From Mnemiopsis leidyi (taxonomy: Eukaryota; Ctenophora; Tentaculata; Lobata; Bolinopsidae): DNA of 24,830 bases. The first letter of the stretch is position 1, and the number at the start of each line of letters is the position of its first letter. Shown here piece by piece: positions 18,401-24,830 of this stretch. The DNA is taken from NCBI GenBank assembly GCA_000226015.1, contig JH152770.1:78500-103329 (forward strand). The letters are read 5' to 3'. A program made the position numbers and the translations under genes. The notes beneath the pieces were generated by a model. The model was not told the origin of the DNA. It did no database searches and worked only from the letters and a program-made list of their open reading frames with translations.

Positions 18401-21400
18401 TCCCGTTGGTCCCGTTGATTACGTTGTATGTGAACGACCGCATACAACATTCAAAGTGGCCCAAGAACTCTTAGGCTCCGTGTAAAGTTAAGCGTTAAAG
18501 GGTATCTGAGTTTAGCACCCTTGACCTTATTTGGAATAATCGAAATGATATAAAATCGTGGATTAAACCTCCAAACAGCTAAACTTCTGCACGTAGATAG
18601 TGAGGAAATACAATACTGTGATTTTCAGCATGATATAACAAGAATTATCGTAGAATTTTAGTGGTTTGCCCTTCTGAATGCGCTCTGGTGAGCGTCACCT
18701 TATCACTTGTTCTAATGTTTAAAACTTAAACTCATACCCTAAGCTGCGCATTTTTGCAAGCGGCAAGCCCATTAAATTATCATAAAGATGGGCCACCGGC
18801 CACACCATCCAGGCGCCAGCATTTATAACATCAAAAGAGAAAATGTCCATAAACCAACAAATCCCTATAGACCACAGAGAATTGTGATATAATTAAGTGA
18901 TTGGTTAAGCTATATATTTTTAAATCAACCCAACATACACAGTTTAAAACCTAATTAAGGAATCGAGTTTCCAACCCCAGGTTACACGGAAGTGGATGAG
19001 ATTTTCGTGACGATTTGTCAGGGAATAATATGACTACATTCCTGAAGCAACGCATACGACCATGAACAATCGAGTAGTCATAGCGCCGCAAATTTAGAGC
19101 AGGAAAGTTCATTTTCGCTACTGGTCCAGGATAGAGAACTTATTATGATTTTTCTTTTCTCTTGAACTCCTATTTGTTTATGTCAACGAAATGGCAAGAC
19201 ACGTGCTACTTTATGTTGTGTGTATCAAACACTGAATGTATTTTGTAATGTGACATGTCAAATTATAATTTTTCAAGAAGGACAAGAAAGGTTCAGCGCC
19301 CTGAACTCGAAAGGTCAGCGAGGTTTTAATCGAGTTTCGGAGACGATTTGTCACAAGAAAATTTTGTGCTATTCATTCGAAAATGAACTCCAAATAACTG
19401 ATCTCTAACTAGGTGGCTAAACTTAGATAGCTAAACTTAGGTAGCTAAACTTAGGTAGCTAAACTAAGTAGCCAAACTAGGTAGCTAAACTAGTGGCTAA
19501 ACTAGGTAGCTGAACTAGTGGCTAAATTAGGTAGCTATATCCGAGAAAAAACTTGCATAAAAGATCATGCTCGGACACCAAGGGCGGTTCGGCTAGAATA
19601 ATAGTTTGCAGTACTTGAACTGTACGTGAACAGAAAACTTACGTCAAACTAGTATGTTGTTTGTCAAGACAAGCAAGGAAAAAAGTAGAGGTACTAACAT
19701 TAGTATTAGAATAGTAAGTAGCACAAGTACTAACATTAGTATTAGAATAGTAAGTAGCCCAGGACTGTCTGAGAGAATCCTGCCCGCCAATGTCCCACAT
19801 AATAAACTTTATGTTTCTCCACGTGATCTCCTCCACGTTACTACCGATAGTTGGAGACGTGTGTACCACTTCGTCCATTAACCTGGAGTAGGGGAGTTTA
19901 GTGGGAATGTAACTTCAGGGCAATCTCCTACACGATCCATCAACCTGGAGTAGGGGAGTTTAGTGGGAATGTAACTTCAGGGCAATCTCCTACACGATCC
20001 ATCAACCTGGAGTAGGGGAGTTTAGTGGGAGTGTAACTTCAGGGCAATCTCCTACACGATCCATCAACCTGGAGTAGGGGAGTTTAGTGGGAGTGTAACT
20101 TCAGGGCAATCTCCTACACGATCCATCAACCTGGAGAAGGGGAGTTTAGTGGGAATGTAACTTCAGGGCAATCTCCTACACGATCCATCAACCTGGAGTA
20201 GGGGAGTTTAGTGAGAGTGTAACTTCAGGGCAATCTCCTACACGATAGCAGCGATTATTTGATGATTTGCCACGTGTCTGAGTGTTTAACGTGTCGGTTT
20301 TCTAAAATACCAGTGTTATGAAGACTGGAGTGTGTTATTAGATCGAGTATGAGGCTAATTGCACCCTCTGGTGATGTGTATCAATTCTGTTGTCAGCCCC
20401 TCAGCTTGATTATCTGACTAATAAACAGATATTAAGACCATATACGGCGCGGTACACGCCACTACACTATGCTCAGCTATACAGTATACACTATACACAC
20501 CTATACACTATACACACCTATACGTGCTATACACACCACTGCACTATACACGACACTACACTATACACGACACTACACTTTACAGTATACACACCTATAC
20601 AGTATACACTACTCACTACACACAATAACATGCATATTAGGCCTCATATCGGTCCCCTTTTTCTGTTATGGAGTTTACAAGTAAAGTTAATAATCAACAC
20701 AATATTTAAGTTACACAATGTCTGACTAGCAGTAGATGATATTATGATAGGCAAACTGCATCATGGCGGAGCTTATTACCTGCTTATGTAATAATCATCA
20801 TGACGAGTAGTATATTAACAGCATAAGTTTGTCTCTTCCTCTAATGACAACATACACGCCAATATAATAATATGTGTGCAATGAGAACCTAGGCGTATGT
20901 GTACACATCGGCTTAATTAACGTGGGTTTAACGCAGGGTTTTAAAAGCCGCGCATTTTGAGTGCTTACAAGATATAACTTTACGTGCACGTGATCACTGC
21001 AGGTTAAGCAGGTGGGACGGGATCTTTTACCACAATTTGGAAGGAAATCGACGGGCTGGAATCGGCTCGAAATCTTATCCAAACTGAAAGGGCGACTAAT
21101 CATCACACATTGGAGGTTGCTGGGACGTTTTGATGAGCTCCTAGTTCGGTGATCACGCGGGCGAGTTAAGTTGTATCTTGTAAGCACTAAAAATGTGCGA
21201 CTTTTCAACTCTGGGTGAAATCCCAGTTACTTAAGCCGATGTTCACACATATAGGTGAGAGCACAAGGATAGCTAGCACACACACGGATGCACACACAAA
21301 CGCACGCGTGCACACATGCATCAACTTTAGTGCATCTTAAAAGACATTCATCCTCCAAATCTAATTGACGACTTCTAAACTATGTTATCAAACCTTATTT

Positions 21401-22220
21401 AATATAGCTTTCTACAAACTCCTGAACACGTACAACGTCTAACGTGTAACACGCTTTACGTGTTCAGAAAGCTATACATAAGGTAAGTGATCATTTAATA
21501 CACTACACTACACACATAGCACTTTAATTTTCGGTAAATCAGTGGTAGTTTCGTTGGGTTAGCCAACCGACGGTGGCTCAGTAGGGAGAGCAACTGGACA
21601 TCAGCCAAGAGGTCGAGGGTTCAAGCCCCATCTGTCGCCGATCTTTTCAAGTTAACTATCACTGATGCAGATGTATCTTAAAGGAAAGGGCTGATTGGTT
21701 GCAAGAAACTCCTAAACTTTGGTGTATTTTCACATTTTAAATGATTTGCACTTATTTGGTGAAATGCTTCGAAAGCCCTGTAAAATGTTGCTTATGATTC
21801 AGAATTTAGAGATTACAGCTCTCGAAAACACCAGCCAATCCAGAAATTTGTTCCTGAGTTCTACCACAAAATTTTTTCTGTACCTATCATTGGGTGCAGC
21901 TGTCACTAAATAACACGAAATTCGAAAATTCATGAAAAGCACCTTCATGTACTTACAGATGATACAAGATCGTGGTTTTACCGGCGTTATCCAGACCCAC
22001 TACAATCACTTTGTACTCTGAAATAGTGTTGTAAAGCTTATGTTAGGGCTTATGTTAGTTCCTATGTTAGTGCTTATGTTAGTGCTCTTATTACGGCAGG
22101 CAGACCTAATTATTTCAAAAGTTAATGAAAATTTTGTTCAAAATGAAAAACTATTTTGACATAGTTGAACTCACCACTATTGGAGAAGTATTGCCATAGT
22201 TTTGTCATTAAAAGACCCAT
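15356..22220 (-). CDS. ARL5: ARL5, ADP-ribosylation factor-like GTPase, seven coding exons
   Basis: Exons on the minus strand: 22220-22175, 22017-21957, 19882-19735, 16776-16693, 16342-16292, 16131-16031, 15407-15356. All phases agree, giving 180 aa against about 179 in vertebrate ARL5. Motifs: MGLL at the N-terminus (Gly2, likely N-myristoylated); P-loop GLDNAGKT (23-30); switch [10 protein letters not shown] with Thr47; switch II WDIGGQ (65-70); G4 NKQD (125-128); G5 CCAL (157-160). The [18 protein letters not shown] run identifies ARL5 rather than ARF or ARL1. ARL5 proteins act at the trans-Golgi and recruit the GARP tether for endosome-to-Golgi traffic (family knowledge). The start ATG at 22220 directly follows GCAGCTTCAG, so a 5' UTR intron may end at the ATG. 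Exon 3 has duplicated splice sites at both ends. Confidence 0.95.
16031..16131 (-). CDS. ARL5: ARL5 exon 6, G5 region
   Basis: Encodes [20 protein letters not shown] then [14 protein letters not shown]. Acceptor CATCCTAG before GAT, donor GG|GTAGGT, phase 0 to 2. Confidence 0.92.
16292..16342 (-). CDS. ARL5: ARL5 exon 5, G4 NKQD
   Basis: A 51-nt exon encoding [17 protein letters not shown], with the guanine-specificity motif NKQD. Acceptor ATTTTCAG, donor AAG|GTAATT, phase 0 at both ends. Confidence 0.92.
16693..16776 (-). CDS. ARL5: ARL5 exon 4
   Basis: Encodes [20 protein letters not shown] then LYKMLNHE, with the conserved VxDSxDRERL segment. Acceptor AATTTCAG, donor GAG|GTTGGT, phase 0 at both ends (28 codons). 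Phase 0 entry fits either of the two duplicated donors of exon 3. Confidence 0.93.
17415..17725. repeat. Diverged direct repeat, copy B (matches 14870-15290)
   Basis: Same block order as copy A, with small deletions: GTCACATAAATAT, AAATCATGGAATTCT, AGCCTTCGCTGA, GGTAATGAA, GTCAGTGAACTAACGCTAAT, GAGCCGTCATA, TACTCGCCCCAGGTACAATT. About 2.5 kb separates the two copies. ARL5 exons 4-7 lie between them. Confidence 0.75.
18185..18448. repeat. Cluster of three hairpins, two with perfect 14-15 bp stems
   Basis: Hairpin 1: GACTTTGTAACAAG (18185-18198), loop AAAAG, exact inverse at 18204-18217. Hairpin 2: GTTATTAAAAGTTCC (18345-18359), loop TGTT, exact inverse at 18364-18378. Hairpin 3: GTTGTATG (18423-18430) and CATACAAC (18441-18448). 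Likely parts of foldback or Helitron-like debris; no element ends are clear. Confidence 0.7.
19407..19538. repeat. Minisatellite, unit about 13-16 bp (TAGCTAAACT-AGG)
   Basis: About nine imperfect copies of GGTAGCTAAACTTA or variants (GTGGCTAAACTA, GTAGCCAAACTA) run through this stretch of ARL5 intron 3. Confidence 0.85.
19663..19758. repeat. 36-bp tandem duplication spanning the exon 3 donor of ARL5
   Basis: On the minus strand GCTACTTACTATTCTAATAC plus the following 16 bases (19758-19723) is repeated directly at 19722-19687 with changes only in the last bases. Each copy contains AAT|GTTAGT, so the donor occurs at 19734-19733 and again at 19698-19697. The unit is 12 codons ([11 protein letters not shown] plus C or S), in frame. 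Confidence 0.9.
19735..19882 (-). CDS. ARL5: ARL5 exon 3, switch I and switch II
   Basis: Completes Leu36 and encodes [20 protein letters not shown], then [20 protein letters not shown] and WATYYSNTN. Family conservation stops at YYSNTN, immediately before the first GTTAGT, so the proximal donor gives the normal protein. The acceptor is CTACTCCAG at the edge of a 62-bp minisatellite. Phase 2 in, phase 0 out. Using the second donor would add 12 residues after Asn85. Confidence 0.93.
19876..20246. repeat. 62-bp minisatellite, six copies, containing the ARL5 exon 3 splice acceptor
   Basis: ACCTGGAG recurs at 19881, 19943, 20005, 20067, 20129 and 20191, a strict 62-bp period. Copies differ at a few sites (GGGAATG, GGGAGTG or GAGAGTG; one AGAAGGGG). 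On the minus strand each unit has a CACTAAAC branch-like motif, CTCCCCTACTCCAG, then GTTGATGGA, which resembles the true exon start GTTAATGGA. So five extra acceptor copies lie upstream of the real one in transcription order. Confidence 0.95.
20468..20625. repeat. Low-complexity CTATACACAC-type repeat
   Basis: Irregular copies of ACTATACACACCTATACA and CACTACACTATACACGA run through this segment. The two plus-strand frames rich in Tyr-Thr-His are products of the repeat. Confidence 0.85.
20887..21256. mobile_element. Foldback/MITE-like element, about 370 bp, arms about 110 bp
   Basis: Left arm 20887-20997 and right arm 21149-21256 are inverted copies. Matching blocks from outside in: ACCTA..TATGTGT, ACATCGGCTTAA, CAGGGTT or CAGAGTT, GAAAAG or AAAAG, AGTGCTTACAAGATA, GTGATCAC. 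The 151-bp centre (20998-21148) has no coding signal. Flanking target duplication is not clear. The element lies in ARL5 intron 2. Confidence 0.8.
21403..21476. repeat. Short foldback (74 bp)
   Basis: TATAGCTTTCT (21403-21413) and CTGAACACGTA (21422-21432) are matched by the inverse TACGTGTTCAGAAAGCTATA at 21457-21476. The left arm carries an extra 8 bases between the two blocks. Confidence 0.7.
21568..21640 (+). mobile_element. tRNA-like SINE head or tRNA pseudogene
   Basis: Box A TGGCTCAGTAGG (21574-21585) with a full D-arm-like GAGAGCA, box B GGTTCAAGCCC (21618-21628), and partial acceptor pairing (CGACGG with CTGTCG). The anticodon stem is poor and U33 is missing, so a functional tRNA is unlikely. 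No A-tail or clear SINE body follows. Confidence 0.6.
21957..22017 (-). CDS. ARL5: ARL5 exon 2, P-loop
   Basis: Completes Glu16 and encodes [19 protein letters not shown], with the GxxxxGKT nucleotide-binding loop. Acceptor CTATTTCAG, donor CT|GTAAGT, phase 1 to 2. Confidence 0.94.
22036..22084. repeat. Four tandem CTAACATAAGC-type units upstream of ARL5 exon 2 acceptor
   Basis: On the plus strand CTTATGTTAGTG or close variants occur four times with a 13-bp period. On the minus strand each gives CTAAC, a good branch-point core. The nearest lies about 25-30 nt before the acceptor at 22018. Confidence 0.75.
22175..22220 (-). CDS. ARL5: ARL5 exon 1, myristoylated N-terminus
   Basis: Encodes [15 protein letters not shown] plus one base. 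Gly2 and the following hydrophobic, aromatic amphipathic helix fit the ARF/ARL membrane anchor. Donor GTG|GTGAGT at 22174, phase 1. A TTCAG directly before the ATG may be a 5' UTR intron acceptor. Confidence 0.85.
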
Positions 22221-22994
22221 CTGAAGCTGCTTCCGGAACCAACTTCACAAGAAACTTCTACGAAGGGAAAGACTTAACACTCCGGGAGTAAACTATAAAC
22301 CGGCCCATTCATCAATCATCCTGCCAAATCAGTAAAGTTATGCATTTTCTAGAAATCAATATGACAAAAATAATTTGAATAGTGCTATGTTTATTCTGGA
22401 GAAATGTAATGCGAAGAGAAATTGAAGGAAACATTACCTAACGCAATTATCACAATACAATGATAGAAAAATATATTAAATTATTTGTAAATAATCACTT
22501 CAAACAATGAAAATTGATATAGTGGAACTTGGTGAAGTAGGAAACATGATTTGAAACAGTCGGTGCTGTGTTCTGGATAAATCTCGATAACAAAACGAAA
22601 ATTATTTACTTTCTAGTCATTGCTGCTATTAGTGCAATTTACAAATTAGTACGGGTTTACCGGCCGAAAATTATACTATTGAATTTGACCTTAAACAGCT
22701 TATTGTCACATTTTGCACTTAAATTATTGTAAAACATTGAGTTCATAACATCACCATATTGCTGATTTTGCATGTACATAAGCCTAATTTTTAGTACCCC
22801 CTGCTCAGGCACTTCTTCAAACAATTTTTTTCTTTATTGTTATCCCAACTTAAACTACACAGACCGTGTTGTGACCTTATCTGGTGGCACCGCTGTGGTA
22901 AGTCACAGTAATCCCAACAATAGCAGTCTAGCAGCGGGCTGACCTGATGATTGTTACATAAATTACATATTCAAAAATGTGTACTAATAAATTT
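22221..22994. other. ARL5 upstream flank
   Basis: Should contain the ARL5 5' UTR and promoter, but I see no TATA box at convincing distance or other clear element, and no coding exon. Confidence 0.4.
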
Positions 22995-23213
22995 CTATTT
23001 CTTATGTGGCACTTTGCATTTAGCTTTGATGGTGAGGTAGTCTGATCTTATATGGAGCTTAAATTGTCTTTCGAGATCCCAATTATTTGACCACACTGGC
23101 ATCTGACAAGTGTGATTTTCTTGGTTCAAATCATTCTTCTGAGTTTGATTAAACATGTCATCTTCATCATACGACATAGACATCTTATCTAGTAAGCACT
23201 GAGTGAGTTCCAT
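22995..23213 (-). CDS. Doubtful small ORF, 72 codons
   Basis: Minus-strand frame MELTQCLLDKMSMSYDEDDM and onward to KAKCKVPHKK, stop TAG. The ATG has A at -3 and G at +4 and is directly preceded by an in-frame TAA. Composition is mixed and not repeat-like. No family is recognised, and it lies upstream of ARL5 on the same strand. It could be a small gene, a last exon or chance. Confidence 0.22.
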   Translation of the reverse strand: MELTQCLLDKMSMSYDEDDMFNQTQKNDLNQENHTCQMPVWSNNWDLERQFKLHIRSDYLTIKAKCKVPHKK

Positions 23214-24536
23214 TTAACAGACTGAACATCATCATATTCATATGAATGTAAACTTCTTATTGGAAAAAGATAGGGGAATGTCGAATGGCTAGGCATATAA
23301 TATTAGAAACAATTGTCACAATTACTTGGGATTTGTGTCATTTAAAATCATTGGATATTTGATATTGTTATAAGTATAGCTACACTATACTTTTATGGAT
23401 GGAATTCCTAAAAAATACAAGAGTTGCAACCGCTTAATTAGGTTTCAAGTGGGAGATTGGTTTCCATCTTTTGGATTCTAAATCAACCTCCTTGATCATA
23501 TTACCTATATTGCCTGTCTGATGCAATTGTACAGCCGAAACAGTTATAAGCTCTACGTTAAAGCCACTGCTCTCAGATAATATCAACCATGTTAGATTAA
23601 GAAGTAGAACAATTTGAACAATTTACCGGAGTTACTTTGTCTGCTGTAAGAAGGACCGGTTTTAAGCTCTGTAAACTTTTATCCAATTATTCAGTAAACT
23701 TTCTACCGAAAAACTGATAACTAATAATCATATTCATGATAAACTGATGTTATAGGTTCAGGACATTAGATGTTCACAGTGCATCTGGGGGAATTTCAAA
23801 GTAAATCAGAAAATAGACAATTGGTGAACAAAATAAGTAGTCTTACTCAGAGCCACCTGGAGTTTCACACCTTTCTTTCAATGTTATCAAATTTGAAACG
23901 ACCAGCATGGAACAGTATCAATTTTTTGAGCACTGATGCTATGGAAACAAAGAAGTACCTCAGTCCTGAGTCCTTGCTGTATAGTGAAAGCCATCAGCGC
24001 CCGACAAGGATACATATCAGTGTCCATAGTAGGAGACTTCATTTTATTTCTGTGCATGAATCAGAAATTGCTGCACAATGACATATACAATATGTATATC
24101 CTTGGCTGTGGCAGCTTTGCGCCCAGTCTTTGGAATGATCCTTAGGATTTCGCTGAATTGCACAGCTTTCGTCTCGTGAACTCTAAACACTAGGAAATAT
24201 TTTCTAGTTGTTTACAAGTCCTAAGATGGAAGTACGGTGTTTAACTATGCCCGTTTACCGGTTTAGCCTTATCTGGTCCCCTGCTACATGGCTTGTAAAC
24301 AGGGATCGGCCAGTTAAGGGCGGTCCGTGTAGGTTGACACCGTGCTTTCAGCTATACAACACTATTATTACTAATACTATTAAATAACTTTGCCGAGGAA
24401 TAGATCCCAGATGTGAATGGTAAGCATGGCAACAACAAGGTGGACAGTTCACAAATCTACCTACCTATCCACTTACCCACAAAATAACCCTCCTCCTACA
24501 TCCACCATCAGATCTAACCACTTTAAACCATCTACT
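23214..24536. other. Intergenic stretch without a supported gene
   Basis: A 103-codon plus-strand frame at 23770-24081 has no recognisable domain or splice context. Near 24240-24330 an imperfect inverted pair (GCCCGTTTAC and GTAAAC-GGG) is visible. The stretch from about 24200 may belong to the LINE insert that follows. Confidence 0.4.
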
Positions 24537-24706
24537 TTACTTGAACTAGAAGGTATCCAGAGAAGGTTCACCCGTCTTATTGATGAGATAGGAACCCTTC
24601 CATATTCTGAACATCTGGATTCTCTGAACGTAGAGTTTGGCGTGATCTTATAGAAGTTTTCAAGGCTCTAAATGGTTTTCAAGTTTAAAATCCATATTCA
24701 ACATAA
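24537..24706 (+). mobile_element. LINE reverse-transcriptase C-terminal remnant (plus strand), cut by a MITE
   Basis: Reads LLELEGIQRRFTRLIDEIGT then LPYSEHLDSLNV, and after a frame change near 24632 RDLIEVFKALNGFQV. This is the IQRRxTR...ERLxxLxL...RxDLIxxxKxLxG order of non-LTR retrotransposons, the same segment as the minus-strand relic at 2904-3190. A deletion or frameshift shows decay. The MITE begins right after it. Confidence 0.8.
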
Positions 24707-24830
24707 GGGGTTGTTCACATATGACGTCAGCAAATTTTCAGTAATTTTTACCCCCCTCCCCCCTCCGTCATCATTTGTCATCATGACAAACCCCCCTAAA
24801 AGTCTGAGGTAAATTACCATAATGACATCA
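24707..24830. mobile_element. TTAA-type MITE, family copy 2, cut by the window end
   Basis: Starts GGGGTTGTTCACATATGACG and stays collinear with 4407-4530 to the window end, with only scattered differences (ACCCCCCTCCCCCC against CCCCCTTACCCC, for example). The bases before it are ATAA rather than TTAA, which suggests one mutated base in the target duplication. Confidence 0.85.

Larger units (their letters stand above)
16777..19734 (-). other. ARL5 intron 3 (about 3 kb) with several repeats
   Basis: Contains direct-repeat copy B (17415-17725), a cluster of perfect hairpins (18185-18448) and a short-unit minisatellite (19407-19538). A 98-codon minus-strand frame at 17750-18046 has no recognisable domain. 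The rest shows nothing I can name. Confidence 0.7.
19883..21956 (-). other. ARL5 intron 2 (2.1 kb), repeat-rich
   Basis: Contains the 62-bp acceptor minisatellite, a CTATACACA-type tract, a 370-bp foldback element, a 74-bp foldback and a tRNA-like SINE. Open frames at 20390-20725 and 20798-21208 are by-products of these repeats. Confidence 0.7.

Noticed and set aside
18423-18448. Third copy of the TTAA MITE family
   Set aside because: Only about 12 bases (ATGTGAACGACC) match the tip; no TTAA and no further similarity.
19884-20246. CRISPR-like array (regular 62-bp period)
   Set aside because: Units are contiguous copies without variable spacers, and the context is a eukaryotic intron; it is a minisatellite.
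20390-20725. 111-codon Tyr/Thr/His-rich plus-strand frame
   Set aside because: Produced by the CTATACACAC repeat inside ARL5 intron 2.
20798-21208. 136-codon minus-strand frame
   Set aside because: It overlaps the foldback element and has no recognisable domain; its length is likely chance.
21568-21640. Functional tRNA gene
   Set aside because: Boxes A and B are good, but the anticodon stem and U33 are lost and the T stem is imperfect.
23770-24081. 103-codon plus-strand frame
   Set aside because: No domain, splice context or conserved feature visible; composition is like its surroundings.

Overview
This window is animal nuclear DNA. It is AT-rich, its genes are broken into small exons by GT-AG introns, and it carries tRNA-derived SINEs, LINE relics, TTAA-flanked MITEs and micro/minisatellites. 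The proteins are typically metazoan (a SON-like splicing scaffold and the small GTPase ARL5). Repeat content and moderate intron sizes suggest an invertebrate (for example a cnidarian, sponge or mollusc), but I cannot name the species from this sequence.

Layout. Positions 1-3960 are repeat-rich and without a supported gene: a 504-bp TTAA-flanked MITE (1243-1746) and two LINE ORF2 remnants in opposite orientation (2365-2545 plus, 2904-3190 minus). Positions 3973-14357 (plus) hold a SON-like gene. I assembled 15 coding exons whose phases all agree, giving 1,234 codons plus stop if translation starts at 3973. The protein has a Lys-rich N-terminus, a 14-unit FDPSKMPPG-type repeat, an RD/RS tract, a G-patch and a C-terminal dsRNA-binding domain. 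Its introns contain a second TTAA MITE (4407-4856), a SINE with a long TG tract, a decayed minus-strand protein-coding relic (about 8515-9537), a second SINE, and one GC-AG intron.

Positions 22220 down to 15356 (minus) hold a complete seven-exon ARL5 gene (180 aa), convergent with the SON-like gene, with stop codons about 1 kb apart. Its introns contain minisatellites, foldback elements and a tRNA-like SINE. Positions 22221-24830 are the ARL5 upstream flank. They contain one doubtful 72-codon ORF and, at the end, a LINE fragment interrupted by another copy of the 4407-4856 MITE family.

The most unusual structure is ARL5 exon 3. Its 3' splice site sits in a six-copy, 62-bp minisatellite, so the acceptor and first exon bases recur five more times upstream. 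Its 5' splice site is inside a 36-bp in-frame tandem duplication, so there are two identical donors. The SON family is known for nuclear-speckle organisation and support of splicing at weak sites; ARL5 acts at the trans-Golgi. I see no direct functional link between the two genes beyond convergence.
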